DNA from: Arthonia radiata
Taxonomy: Eukaryota > Ascomycota > Arthoniomycetes > Arthoniales > Arthoniaceae
Reading direction: 5' to 3'
Assembly (NCBI GenBank): GCA_002989075.1
Contig: PSQN01000004.1
Location: 558,001-622,000, forward strand
DNA length: 64,000 bases
The first letter of the stretch is position 1; the number at the start of each line of letters is the position of its first letter. The translations under genes were made by a program, and so were the position numbers. This document shows positions 43,691 to 56,365 of this stretch, piece by piece. Below the pieces are notes generated by a model. The model made no database searches. It was not told where the DNA came from and was given only the letters and a program-made list of their open reading frames with translations.

Positions 43691-44109
43691 CTATTTCGAC
43701 CCACTCCACACGCCCTTCAAGAACCCATCCCGCTGCGTCAGATGATTAAAGCTGTCGTCCGCCTCCCCCATCGCGCGCACGAAGCCGCACATGGCATATG
43801 TCTGGTTCTCGCCGGTGTAGCGCCCGTTCTCGTCGACCTTGCCGATGGACAGCTGCACGGAGGCGTGGTCCTTGGCTTTGATGATGCGGTTCGTGGCGGA
43901 GCATTTGCGGGGGACGTAGCTGGTTTGCTGTTAGTTATTGTATTGGCGAGAGATGGGGGTGGTAGATGTATTATTGAGCGGGGTAGTTCATGGATTGTGG
44001 TGGCGTAGGCGGTTTGATGTGATGGGGAGTGTTGGGGTGTGAGCGGGAAGGTGTCTGAGGTGCGGTGGGGGACGTACAGGTCGACGACTTCGCCGCGCTC
44101 GTTTTCCAT
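43691..44109 (-). CDS. RPS21: 40S ribosomal protein eS21
   Basis: Small-subunit ribosomal protein needed for 18S rRNA 3' processing. Exon 1 is 44109-44078 ([11 protein letters not shown]), intron 44077-43920 (158 nt, GTACGT...CAG, CTAAC branch), exon 2 43919-43691 ([60 protein letters not shown]). 86 residues, the normal size for fungal eS21. An intron placed a few codons after the start is usual for fungal ribosomal protein genes. Confidence 0.97.
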
Positions 44110-44697
44110 GGCTGTTGGGCTGAGGAGGATTTGCTAGAGATGAGAGTGATACCGACTAGGAGATGTTGTGGATTTGTCGGGTCGGAGAAGGTGTCGTGAA
44201 TGTCGAGAGTATTAGGCGCAAACAGAAGGCGATGTAGTCGGCGATCTCAAATTCCAGCCGGCTGTGTGCAATGCCAAGAGTTTGGGCACACCCTTTGCTT
44301 GCCTGAAATTCTAGGCAACAAGTTTGAAATGTTATCACGGACAGCGCGTGCGCCTGTGAGGTTGAGGTCTCAAACACGATTATTCCAGATAACGCCGGCG
44401 TATCGGCTTCAAGACGCTACTTTTCATGCAATTAGACATACTGTGTGGCTGCTGTGGTAATTTCATGAATAGATTAAAGTCAAGGCAACGAGTTTGAACG
44501 AGGCAATGGAGTGTCATTACAGACAGCAGAGCGCGTACGCCTGTGAGGTTAAGGTCTCAAACCAAGTGATCTGGAATCGCGCCGGCGTATCGACGCCAGA
44601 ATCCTGCTTTTCGGACAATTGAACATCCTGTGTGGCTGCTGTGGAAATCTCATCAATTCGTTGCTTCCAACGCCACGCTTATGCAACCCAATACCAT
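44110..44697. other. Intergenic region with diverged tandem repeat
   Basis: 590 bp between the eS21 start and the IMP dehydrogenase 3' end, both minus. More than half is taken up by the repeat pair listed next; the rest should carry the eS21 promoter. Confidence 0.5.
44313..44657. repeat. Two diverged tandem copies, about 170-bp period
   Basis: Copy A is about 44313-44470 and copy B 44483-44657. Shared landmarks in the same order: AGGCAAC-AGTTTGAA, CGCCTGTGAGGTT-AGGTCTC, GCCGGCGTATCG, and TGTGTGGCTGCTGTGG followed by TTTCAT/TCTCAT. Identity is roughly three quarters by eye. Copy B reaches to within 45 bp of the IMP dehydrogenase stop codon, so it may lie in its 3' UTR. Confidence 0.8.
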
Positions 44698-46586
44698 CTA
44701 AGAATACAGCTTTTTGTCATACGAATGCAAACCGTGCACATTGCCCTCCGCCTGAGCGCTCGCGGTCCGCAGCTCAAAACGTACTCTGCCATCTTGAACG
44801 CCCCGTCTGAGCTCCGTCAAGCTCTTCACACCAACGTCCTGCATGCTGTGCTGCAGGCCTGCCATGAGGTACGGCACGAACTTTGTGACGGAGCCTCTGT
44901 CGAGCACACTGCCTGATACACCCTGTGCAACAAGTACTCGGTCGTTCTCGCTGAAGTAGCGAGCTGTACCTGCGTTGCCTGCTTGAGAGGCTTTGCCCGT
45001 GACGCCTTTGCCGGCTGCTTTCTTGTCCTCCATTGCGGCGATACTGCCCATGCCTCGGTAGGCTTTGACGAGCTGGCCCTCGCGGCTAACGAAGTACTCG
45101 CCAGGTGACTCGGTTGTGCCTGCGAGCAGACCACCCATCATGACCGTCGTCGCGCCCATTGCAAGGCCTTTAACGATGTGGCCAACGTTCTGTACTCCAC
45201 CATCAGCGATGCAAGGCACGCCGAAACGAGCTGCAAACGTTGAGACGTTGTGCACGGAAGTGGCTTGCGGGCGGCCAACAGCCATTACCTCCTGCGTAAT
45301 GCAAGCACTTCCGCTGCCCATGCCAATTCGCAGGCCGTCAGCACCTGCTGCGATCAAGCTTGCGGCTTGATTCCGCGTCACGACATTGCCGGCAACGACA
45401 TCCAGCTGTGGATATGTCTCTTTGATGAACTTGATCATGTCGATCTGGAACATGCTGTTACCTTGGCTGCTATCGAGGATGACGATATCAAGACCAGCAT
45501 CAACGAGTTGCTGCAGTCGAATCTTATCTTCTGGTCGCGTGCCAATGGCAGCAGCAGCAATCAGCTGCTTAGAGTGCGGCAGCTTCGACGCCAATGGAAA
45601 GTGCAGATTCTTCATCAAATCGGCGCGGGAGACTAGGGACTTGAGGTTGCCGTGTTCGTCCACGACAGGAAGCTTGCCCTTCTTGGATTTCCTAAGGATG
45701 TCGTTCGCTTCCGAGAGAGAGATGCCAGTCTTGGCCGTGATCAAATCTTCGGTCATGACCGCGGTGACTGGGTCTGTGGGAACAGGATGGAACTGGATAT
45801 CTCGAGTCGTGATGATGCCCATGAGCTTTGAGCCGATCTTGCCAGATTCTATGGGGAATCATCATCAGTTAATGCTCGACCCCTCGCCATCAGTACACTT
45901 GGATTATGCTGCACTATCAGTTGCTCTTGCTGTAAATGTTTGTCTCCATGCACGAATGCTTCAGAAGAACGAAAGTTAAAGGAATAGAAATCATCATGTG
46001 CAAGTCTTGCTGGAAAGGAAAGCGTAAACGTACCTGTTACTGGAAAGCCGCCGAAACCCCAGCGCTCCTTGAGAGCTTTGGCCTCCTCTACCGATGTGCT
46101 CGGGTGCAACACGATGGGATCCGTGATGAATCCATTCTCGTATCTCTTTACTTTTGCAACCATCTCGGCTTGGTCTTCAGCTGAACAGTTGTGGTGGATC
46201 ACACCGAGTCCTCCAAGGAGGGCCATGTGAATAGCCATGTTGTGCTCAGTCACTGTATCCATTGGCGACGATACAAACGGCGTCTTCAATGTGATGCGCT
46301 TCGTGACTGGGGTATCCAGCGTCACCTCGGACGCGGGGAAACCTATCCATTGTTAGATCGCGTCGAGTCCACATGGTATGATCGCACCAATATAGCCTGG
46401 CAGAACAAGGAAGTCATTGTACGTAAGACCTCCATGCTTGCTTGAATCGAGCAAGGAGTGAACATCCAGTCCATCACCATTTGCGTATTCTTGCAGCACC
46501 TTCAATGCAGAGGAGTGGTCCTCGACGGGCGTTGGGGAGAGCAAAGGGCCGGCGTGACGCGCAACGTCGCCATTGACGATTGGCAT
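44698..46586 (-). CDS. IMD2: Inosine-5'-monophosphate dehydrogenase
   Basis: NAD-dependent oxidation of IMP to XMP, the committed step of guanine nucleotide synthesis. Exons 46586-46388, 46342-46034 and 45848-44698; introns of 45 and 185 nt. 552 residues. The N-terminal barrel has [20 protein letters not shown] and [24 protein letters not shown] pair occupies the middle ([40 protein letters not shown]). The catalytic loop is [20 protein letters not shown], with the active-site Cys, and Ala in the place where Ile is common. The flap region follows ([28 protein letters not shown]). IMPDH is the target of mycophenolic acid. A single copy here, not next to polyketide genes, fits the housekeeping enzyme. 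Confidence 0.97.
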
Positions 46587-47217
46587 GCTGGCTAAAGTTA
46601 TGCTCGGACACGGACAGTCAGGTTTGGTCTGTGGAAGTCTTCAGGGAGAGAAGACGGGTCAAAGCGGACCAAGCCTTTCCCAAGAGTAAAAAGAGAGAGT
46701 TGAAGATGTGAGACGCGCAGAAGAATTTCGCGAAAAGCGCCATTCCGGTTTGGGACAAGCGCATTAGCAATTTTAGTGTCAATGCACGGGAAATGAACAA
46801 AGTCCATAAACACATCTGCGACAATGCAGAACATACAAATGTACTGAACTACTTGCTAGAGCTCGGGCACTGTACATGTGAAGGTTACGAACGTGGCATA
46901 TGAGCTTCAGGCCGCTGGCGTTGTCGTATTTGGAAGTTTTTCGATCCTCCCGTCTCTGGTGTGAACGCTGTGACGCTCTTCCAAGACGCGACCGCCGTGT
47001 CTGACGGTTCGAGAATCTTTACGCACTAGAACCGTCTGGCATGCTTGGACGAAAAGAGTTTATTGAGGGATTTGGGATACTCGTTGGTATTTCACGTCTG
47101 CTCGTTCATCGCTACCGCGTGGTGAGCTATTGGTACATAAGCGGCGTGTGGCGTGCGCCTTTTGTAGATCCTCCTCGGGAGCTTTCGTGCCCACTCCGAA
47201 ATGACTTTGGACCACAT
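46587..47217. other. Intergenic region
   Basis: About 630 bp holding the IMP dehydrogenase promoter and the 3' flank of the GFA-domain gene. Nothing coding recognised. Confidence 0.45.
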
Positions 47218-47763
47218 CTAGCTGGGAGGAAGGGTGTCGTGGGTGGTCGCGGAGGTAGGCTCCCAGCCCATCTTGGCCTTGCCGTAGATCTCCGCAGCTG
47301 GCTTGAACTTCTTGCCGCCGTCGAGGAGGATGGTGCGAACCACGATTGTATCCGGGCCCCTAATTAAATCAGCACTATAGTACGGGTGTTTTTGGGTTGC
47401 AGGAAAGACTCACATGACCTCTTGGTGATGGTAGGCATGAGCGGTGCAGTTGGGGCAGTAGTAGCAGTTGACGCTCTTGCCGGAGTCACCCTTGTAGGTG
47501 TAGGTGTTGAGCTTGCCCTTGGTGATCTTGAAGTCGTTGCGGGGGATGATCTGGTTGAGGGTGTAGGAGCCACCACCGAGGAACTTGCAGGTGTCACAGT
47601 GGCTGTCTTGATCGTCAGCGCGTTGTTCGCGACGCCGCCAGAAAATTTGTGGAAATGGCGGGGACATTCTGCAGGCGACTTACCAGAGGATGTGGGACTG
47701 TTCGGGAATCGTGGTCTCCCACTCAGTCTGGCCGCAGTGGCACGCTCCCTTGTGAGTCGACAT
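47218..47763 (-). CDS. GFA / CENP-V-like zinc-binding protein
   Basis: 136-residue protein of the glutathione-dependent formaldehyde-activating (GFA, Mss4-like) family. Exons 47763-47684, 47602-47414 and 47359-47218; introns of 81 and 54 nt. The product reads MSTHKGACHCGQTEWETTIP, then SHILCHCDTCKFLGGGSYTL and NCYYCPNCTAHAYHHQEVMG. The Cys pairs CHC, CHCDTC and CPNC give the expected zinc sites. Spliced phase rebuilds the CHCDTC motif exactly, supporting the model. Members are assigned to thiol or formaldehyde metabolism, but many have no proven activity, so the substrate is unknown. Confidence 0.9.
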
Positions 47764-48668
47764 GGTGGATTGAAGTGGCGTTGATGAAGAAGTTGTGTTG
47801 TGAAATTGTGGTGTGAAGAAGAGAAGGAGGATGAAAACTTAGGAACGAAAAAATCAACGAGGCCTAAATACTGGAGCTTTGAAAGGGAGAGGGGCAAAAG
47901 CGTCTCCTCAGTTCGTGACAAATCTTTACTTGATTTGCATTCGACGCTCACCATCGAACACGAGCGTTGGAAGTGGTCACCGCGCCATCTCACCTGTTTG
48001 CCCCACGTTGAATTGACCGTATCACTCACCTACCAACATAGAGCCTCGGGCCTCAATTCATCACAGCGCCAACTTGTTACATCCAGCTCCATCGCCACGC
48101 TTAGACCTACTGAGCTGGAGAAGGCGCTTGTTTTGACGCCTAGAGCGAGAAAGGGATGCGGAGCATTGAGCCGAGTAACAGAGATACCCGACGAAATCGT
48201 GCACGCACCTTTTGCCCCACCTTCCTAATGTTGACATGGGAAGATGGGCTCAACGCTGGTGTGATGCACGGAAAGAAGAAGCCACAGAGGTACTCCGTAG
48301 GGATCGGTCGACAAGTCGGGAAGAGAGGAAGACTTTCATCTCAAGTCCTCGCGAAGTGAAGCACCAGAGAAGTTAGAGAAAGCACGAGAGAATACAATTT
48401 ATAGCCTCCGATAGGGACGAGTACCCTGATGGACACTATGGCGTGCCTTTGCAAGATGGACACCATCGGTGGCCCTCTAAAGCCATTCCTTTGATCCAAA
48501 AGAATGCAACGGAATTCGAGGGGACAGTAGGGTCAGCTCTATACCCAGATGAAACCTATTTTCCTGGCATCTAGTACTATGAGCAAAGCTAGCTGCACTA
48601 CGAGAGTGCTAGTACACATTACAGACTATGCTCCTGCCACCTCCTTCCCAAGCAGTCTATCATGATCC
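47764..48668. other. Intergenic region
   Basis: 900 bp with the promoter of the GFA gene and the 3' flank of the protease gene. Open frames on both strands show no family features. Confidence 0.45.
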
Positions 48669-50114
48669 CTAGGTGGCGCCATTGAATGCGATCTTATCAG
48701 GCGACCCATTCCTGTCGCCTACGCTTGGGTGCGCCACGTCTCTTATCTGCTGGCACAACGATGCGGGCGATTGTAGGCTGAATGAGAGTAGATATGCACC
48801 CAGACCGGCGACATGAGGAGTAGCCATACTAGTACCGGAAAGCTCCATCTGCGGCAGTAATGTCAGCAATACTCACGATCGATCGTCAACGACATGAACT
48901 CACAGAACCACCGTCTTTCCATGTGGAAGCGATATTCACACCGGGCGCGAAGACCGCCAACTCGGGCCCATAGTTGGAGAAGGAAGGCCGTTGGTCATTG
49001 TCGTCAATCGCACCAACTGTGCAGGCAGTCTTCTCTGATGCTGGAGAGAACTGCCCAGCTGGCTGCCCCGAGTTGCCAGCAGCGACGAACATAGCAAGAC
49101 CTTGGTCAGAGGCAGCCTTAGTTGCTCGGTTTAGAGCCTCTCCTTTCGGACCTCCAAGCGAAAGGTTGGCAATCGATTTTCCCTGTCGTTGTTTCGCAGC
49201 AACATCACGGACCGACCAATCGATGCCGGCCAGGACTGCACTGCTGGAACCACCTCCCTGTGCGTTCATGACCTTGACGGCGATCATCTTGGTCTTCTTG
49301 GCCACTCCATACGTCTTCGAACCGATGGTGCCTGCGCAGTGTGTGCCGTGGCCATTACCGTCGGCGTCTGTGCCATCGCCAGCAAAGTTGGCGCCGAAGC
49401 TTGCTCGGCCTTCAAAGTCAGGATGGCCAGTGAAGATGCCTGATTCTCAGCTTGTCAGCAAGACAGGTAAACTCAGACGCAAGCGTTTGCAACTCGCCTG
49501 TATCAATAACGTAGCTGAAAGTGTTGTCTCCCGCTCGGTCGTCATACACGTAGTCGCGAGAGCCCTTAGTTTTGTGGGAGAGCCGCGCAAGGCCGTAAGG
49601 AGCATTTCGCTGCACGGCAGTGGTATGCACGATATTGTCCGGCTCAATGAAGTCGATCTGTGACGCTTAGCTTTTGACGACGGAATGCTTTCAGAAAGTT
49701 ACCTCATCAAAATCAAGGAAGTGTTCAATGAAAGCCTCTCCAGATTCAAGACTGAAGCCTTTGAAAGTTGACATGTTATATGTGAACCGAGGGGTGGGGA
49801 TGCCCAAGGTGCTGTGAACACGGTCGATCACAGACGCGAGAGTGAATTCGGAGGCATCTTCTTGAAGTCCGACTATTGAGCAACAGCAGCGTGTGTCAGC
49901 TCATGAAAGAAATCGAAAGGAGAGTCACAACCGCTGAGGTAGGGGTGGGTATCTGACTCCATCTTTTACTCGCCAACCCAGCTCCTGATACTTTGTACTC
50001 ACCAATGAACTTGCCAGGAATGACGTTCGCTCCAAACGGAATGGGAAAGAGCGCGGCACCCAAAGCGAGCTGGAACAAAAAGAGCGTCAAAAATGTGCGC
50101 ATGACTGGAGACAT
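48669..50114 (-). CDS. Subtilisin-like serine protease, proteinase K type (S8A)
   Basis: Secreted alkaline protease of 385 residues. Exons 50114-50003, 49872-49703, 49657-49498, 49439-48904, 48848-48669. A signal peptide (MSPVMRTFLTLFLFQLALGA) is followed by an I9 propeptide (KFIVGLQEDASEFTLASVID ... FDEIDFIEPDNIVHT). The catalytic triad is Asp in FSYVIDTG, His in DGNGHGTHCAGTIGS and Ser in SGTSMATPHVAG; the oxyanion Asn is in VAAGNSG. Intron 3 (49497-49440, 58 nt) starts GCGAGT, a GC-AG intron that must be removed to keep VIDTG|IFTGHPDFEG in frame. Start could also be the second Met (50102). A TATATAG element lies roughly 60 bp upstream of the ATG. Confidence 0.95.
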
Positions 50115-51181
50115 CGTGGGGGTTGGAGGCTATTCAATTCGAGCGTGCTGTGAGATCAAGAAACCGGCATGCTATTCTATATAGTAATGGAGAAAGCGAC
50201 GTTAATGACGATTGAACAGCGTAATGAGCTCTCGCGGCTTGCTTGGTAGACCGAAATAGGTTTACACGGACGAAGTAGTCAGGCGGCGTCCGCTGATAGA
50301 CTACCTATCTGCTGCTATTTCACAAGCCAGAAATTGAACGTCTAGCCGAGCGGGCCACGGGCACCCTAAAGAGATGTGGTGATGCATGGCTTTGTCTGAT
50401 ACTTGGCTCTGTACTTGATACTAATGATCGTGAGCGTACAAAGGCCAGGAGCTGCTTGTCGTCGCCGCAAGAAGGGTCAACATGATCCGGACGCGAGAAC
50501 CAGGGAGCGTCCAAGCATTGGTCGCTTAGCTTTAGGGAGGGTTGCCACCCCAAGATTAACGGATATCACGGCCGTTAGCGCGGCCGTGTCGCGAGTAAAA
50601 GCTCTCTATGACACGAGTGCTGGTAGTAGGTAGAAGATGCTGACCGATAACGCGACCGAGGATAAGCTAATTACATCAAGGTATATTGGACGCAGACGAA
50701 TGGCACGCCAATGTCGAGTCAGGCGTTTGCGGGACTGCTAGAACATGCTGTGAGCAAACTCAAGAAGTAAAGAGCCGAATATGGGAGCACGGTGGAGGAT
50801 TAAGAGTTGGTCCGAGCTTCTCTTGGCACGGCGTCACTGGAAAAGTAAACAACCAACTTCCCTAGCAACAGTCCCAACACACAGCATCCTCCACCACGCT
50901 CCCACCGCTGCCACGTTCAATGCCCATCAATGCGAAATCCGACTGATTCGAACCACATCGCTAGTTTCGCATAAGTTCACAGAACGCGAAGCGCATTTTG
51001 AGCGTATGGGACAGGCGATGCCTACGTAGCAACGACCTCGAAAACTTCAGACGCAACACGCGCAGGTCCAATCAGATGGCACCAACAAAAATTTACATTT
51101 GAGAACGATGGAGAATATCTTTCTGCGACACCAGAATCAACCTTACTACGAAGATCCTAAATCGCGCCTTCCTCAGCAAAG
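50115..51181. promoter_or_regulatory. Divergent region, protease / IQGAP
   Basis: 1.07 kb between divergent starts. The TATA-like element of the protease is near 50178. No exon recognised. Confidence 0.45.
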
Positions 51182-54100
51182 ATGTCCCAACCTCACCAGT
51201 TCCGCGCCAATAGAGGCAAACCTCATACCGCAACAACGCCGTCTCCGCTTCGACATGCCTCAAACGCCTCTACTTCATCAGAAAAGTCTTCCATATCGTC
51301 GAACCCTTTCGCGCACACTCGATCAAGCACATTGTCGTCCACAGGCTCCTTCGATTACCGATCCGTGCTTTCCTCCCACAAGCGCGGCATCAGCGAGACG
51401 AGTCCCACACGGTCATCCGGCCCTGCCGACTATCACTACATGAACGACCACAGGAGTGCACCACTGTCCTCAAGGACAAATCGCGAGTCGCTCAAGCCAC
51501 TTTCTCAAGCACCTAACGTGAAACTGAGTCCCACATCCCAGAAAGAGCAAATGCGACGGACAGATCGAAGTTTTGAGAATGAAAATCAACCCTACCAACA
51601 GCCCATGTCGCCTACTAGCCCACCTCCAACGAGCCCGGACTACCCTTCAAAGCAGTCTTATTCGGTGGGTGTGAGCAGATCGGACTCCCGACGAGTCAAG
51701 CACGCGCCCAATGGCAACCATGCGACAAACGCAAATTTGCTTGAGAAGGACGAACTACAAAAGCTTGGCAAGTCGACAACGAAAGAGTTACGAGCTCTGT
51801 CGAAGTTCGCTGAGCAAGGTGAAGAGGGGGATTTCTCGATCACCACCGGCGAGCAAGGAGTCGTTGGTCTGAACGGTCGACGGCGTCTTCAACGCAACGC
51901 CTCAACGCGAGCCACGCGATCGGCGCCCGGGTATGGAGGCAGAACATGGATGGACACGCAGCGCCAATTCTTGCAAGCTTATGAGTACCTATGCCACATC
52001 GGCGAAGCCAAGGAGTGGATAGAAGACGTGATCCATCACGACATCCCGCCCATTGTTCAGCTCGAAGAAGCCCTACGAGACGGTGTCGTCTTAGCAGAGA
52101 TTGTGCAGACACTTGAACCGCAAAGATCCTTGCGGATCTTTCGCAACCCACGGCTTCAGTTCCGTCACTCGGATAACATAGCGATCTTTTTCCGCTTCTT
52201 GGCCGACATGGACTTGCCTGAGCTGTTCCGATTTGAGCTCGTCGACCTCTACGAGAAGAAGAACATCCCAAAAGTAATATACTGCATTCATGCGTTGTCA
52301 TGGCTACTGCTAAGAAAGGGTCTGGTGGACTTCCGAATAGGAAACCTAGTTGGTCAACTACAATTCGAGGACCACGAGCTCGAGGCAACTCAGAAAGGCC
52401 TCGATAGGGCCGGTGTGAGCATGCCCAACTTCTCTGGTATGGGCGAAAAGTTCGGTGCAGCGCCAGAGCCGGAGCCGGAGCCGGAGCCCCAAGAAACAGA
52501 AGAAGAGCGCATCGACCGCGAGTTGCAAGAGCACCACGCCGTCGTCCTAGACCTTCAGAGCCAAATACGAGGTGCCCTGCAGCGATTCCGACTTGGGGAT
52601 ACCATGCAATATATGTGGGATCACGAAGACGCGTTGGCGGACCTTCAAAGTCGCATACGAGGTGATTTCGCTCGGCAGATCTCTGATTATCGACTCACGA
52701 TGCAGAAATTTGCAATCGGACTGCAATGTCTATGTCGCGGGCATCAAGTTCGTTCTCAATATCGTAGTCGACAACAGTCCTTCAAGAAGTCGCAAAACGA
52801 GATCCTCCAAGTTCAGAGCCTTCTGAGGGCGCGTAAGGCTCGGGCGCAGACCCAGCAAATACGGACACAGATACAACGGCACGAGCCTGGCATTAGAAAG
52901 TTCCAAGCTGCAATACGGGGTGCTCTCACGCGGCGAGATGTCGGTGACCATCTCGAGGACCAGAGAACCGTCGAGCATCTGATCACTGGGCTTCAACATC
53001 AGATTCGCGGGGCTCTACTTCGCAAGCAGCATGTTGAGCGAGTTACTGCTTCGAAAAGTGCAGAGGGCGAGCTCACCGAATTGCAAGCACGCGCGCGCGG
53101 CATGCTGATACGACAAAAGCAGCAACGGCAACGCAGCAAGCTTTTCACAGCACAAAGCAATATCTCTACATTACAAGGTCACGTAAGAGCAATGCAAGTA
53201 CGAAAAGCAAATGGGAAGACCCTGCGCACGTTACAAATTGCGACGCCATCCGTGATTCAACTTCAGACCCATCTTCGGGCGAGGAAAACTCGAGACAGCG
53301 TTGAACGCGAGAAGCAGGCACTTCGAACTTGGGTGCCCCAGATGGCCGTTCTTCAAGCTTGTATCCGTGCTTCAGAGCAGAGACACAAATTTGCAGCCCT
53401 CACGAACGAACTGCGGAAATATAACGGGGAATTCACCAGGCTACAAAGTTTTGCAAGGGCATTTCTGCAGCGTCATAGAGTGTCAGAGACTCGGAGACTG
53501 CTTGACAAGACAAAAGCTAAAGCTGTGTCTTTACAAGCGGCCTTGCGAGCCTACATGGCTCGTCGGAGGGTGCACGATACGCTGAGTGATTTATACCCGT
53601 ACGAGGACACCATAGTTGAACTGCAAAGTGCACTTCGCGCTATATCTGTACGGACAAAACTTGCAGATACATTAGAGCAGCTCGAGGCTGAAGAACAAAC
53701 AATTGTGAGCTTGCAGGCGGAGATACGGGGCAACCTCGTACGACAACAGTATGCCGAGAAGCAGGCTTACTTTGAAGAGAACATGAAGAAGGTGATCAAG
53801 ATCCAAAGCTTTGTACGCGGTCGGCAACAAGGTGAAGCCTACAAGAGTCTTACGAGCGGCACAAACCCGCCAGTGAACACCGTCAAGAACTTCGTGCATC
53901 TACTCAACGACAGCGATCTCGATTTTGACGAGGAAGTCGAGGTTGAGAAGTTGAGGAAGGCCGTCGGATCCAGAGCACGCGACATCGAACAGATTGAGCA
54001 ATGGATTACGGATGTCGATGCGAAGATTGGCCTGCTTGCACATAACAAAATCACGAGGGATGAACTCAAGAAAACCATGAGTCTAAACGACAGCCACCGC

Positions 54101-56365
54101 ATGGCTCAGAGATCGGGGTCGGTGCGTGATACATTCAACACGAAGACTTTGAACAAGACCGCGCGCGCAAAGCTCGAGCTCTACCAACAGCTTTTTGTCA
54201 TACTCCAGACTCAGACTATGTACCTGGCCAGGCTGTTCAGAGTCTACCGAGAGCAAGGTGCGAGCGAGGAGCAGATGAAGAGACTGGAGACTTTGACTAT
54301 TAGCACCTACGGCTTTGCTCAAAAACGACGCGAGGAGTTCTACTTGCTTGGGCTAATTTCATCAGCGATAGTCGAAGAGGCTGGGGCTTGCGCATCTTTT
54401 CAGGATTTCCAACGGTACACATTCTTCTTCACTCGCCTATTCATGAATTACGCTCGCGCACCACGAGATCGCAAGTATCTTCGAGAGGCCAACGCTCCTT
54501 TCGTCAAGTCACAGTTCATTGAAAATGTCGGCATAGATCTCGAGAGCGATCCGTTGCAAATTTACCGGAGCCTGATCAACGATGAGGAATTACGAACAGG
54601 TCGAAGGAGCGACAAGCCGTTGGACATCCCTCGCGAGCAAGCCATCAAAGACCGCGACGTTCGACCCGTTTTCGTGCGCCACTTGCAGGATCTGCGAGAT
54701 ATTGTTGACCAGTATCTCATGGCCTTGGAAGACTCACTTAAGCACGCGCCATACGGTGCTCGTTTCATTGCGAGGCAAATGTTCATTGTGCTCTGCGAGC
54801 GGTATCCGAAAGAGGATCAGGGCGTTGTGATGCAATACGTCGGCAACTGGGTGTGGAAAACGTATCTTCGGCCTGCCTTGGCCGATCCCGAGCGATCTGG
54901 CACTGTCGAACGCGCGCTTGACGCCGCGCAGAAGCGAAACATTGGAGAGCTAGTCAAAGTCGTGAACCAAGTGGCCTCGGGCAAGTATTTCGGAGATGAG
55001 AACGTATATCTTCAGCCATTGAATACTTACTTGGGCGAGGCTATCGTGAGGCTGAACGACTTCTGGTCACAATGTAAGTGTTTCCTGCTGAGTCTATCTG
55101 GCTTATACTGACATCTTACAGTTACCGACGTACCTGAAGCCGAAGAACATTTCGACATCGACACGATGGACGACGTTCACGCAAAGAAGGCACCGACGCT
55201 ATACATCAAGATGTCGGACGTTTTCGCCATTCACCGCCTTGTAGCCGACAACATTAGGTCCTTGTGCCTCACCAGCGACGACGCCAATCTTGCTGAGACT
55301 GTACGCGACCTCGGTAGTGTCAAGTCGAATGAAGCCGAAATGTCCGCTGGCGGCTCGACTTCAGAAGTCACCTTGACGCTGTCCGCCAAGTTCAATGACC
55401 GACCTGACCCTGATGCCGATATCAAGAATCTGTTGATGGAGACAAAACGATGCATCCTTTACATCATTCGCGTGCAAGCTGGCGCCAATCTCATGGAAAT
55501 AATGGTAAAGCCCATCACGGAGGAAGATCATCAACGGTGGGAGACCTTGGTCGCAGAAGAGCAAGCATCGATGCGTACCTCGTACAACAGCCAGCGACGC
55601 ACCCGTGCATACACTGACACTACAGGCACGTCCTCCGACCACGGCGCCAATCTGGCCGACCTCGCTGCCCTCTCATACCCCGAGCTCAAAGGCATCGCAC
55701 TCGAGAACATCCTCGTCCTCGAAGAAAATCGCCGGCTGTCTCGTCACAACAACTATCAAGATCTTCTGAACGAAATTGCTCTCGACATCCGCCAAAAGCA
55801 CAAACGTCGTGTGCAGCGTGCACGTGAAGCCGAGCACGTCCGCCTCACGCTCGCAGCCCTTGATGAGAAAGCCAAGTACCTCGACGAAAAGCTCGACATC
55901 TTCAACAAGACGTTCGAAATGGGTCTGAATACCCTTCAGAGCAAGTCGCAAGGCAAGAAGCGCTTCCTTATGCCCTTCAGTCTCCAATGGCAGCATGAGA
56001 AAGAGCTTGAGAAGCTGGGGCGGATGCCAAAGTACGGGTCGTTCAAGTACAAGGCGCAATCACTCCTCGAGAAAGGTATCCTGGTCTCCTGGCGAGGCCG
56101 TGATCTGAGGGACGCCGAAATCACGATTGCATCTGATGAGGTCAACGTCTTCACGATCGAAGGGTCGAGGGGCAACATGATGCTACCAGGCGCATGCGAC
56201 ACCTTTCAGTGGGACGACTTATTGCAAAGCCAGTACGAGGAGCAGCGAGAGATCCGCTTCTTCACAGACGCAGACAGCATGGGCGGACACGGCGTTGGCG
56301 AGCTAGTACTGGACAGAGAAGGTTTCATGAGGCAAGTCAGCAAGAAGTTTTGGCCGGAAGGCTAG
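51182..56365 (+). CDS. rng2: IQGAP-family cytokinesis scaffold (Rng2/Iqg1-like)
   Basis: 1711-residue scaffold of the contractile ring and cell cortex. Exons 51182-55073 and 55122-56365, with a 48-nt intron. Order of parts: a disordered Ser/Pro-rich N-terminus to about residue 250; a calponin-homology domain (about 255-370; QRQFLQAYEYLCHIGEAKEW, VQLEEALRDGVVLAEIVQTL); then about 15 IQ-like repeats at 30-35 residue spacing (about 440-905; for example LQSQIRGALQRF and IQSFVRGRQQG); a Ras-GAP-related domain (about 1010-1300; LFVILQTQTMYLARLFRVYR, GYFG-less fungal form); and the RasGAP C-terminal domain (YKAQSLLEKGILVSWRGRDL). The GAP-related domain of this family binds Cdc42/Rho GTPases but is not an active GAP. 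Confidence 0.95.

Noticed and set aside
47364-48029. 221-codon minus-strand frame over the GFA gene
   Set aside because: Wrong frame; the spliced GFA exons explain this region.
50930-50965. GATTCGAACCAC, T-loop-like for a tRNA
   Set aside because: No pairing T-stem, acceptor stem or D-arm can be drawn around it.
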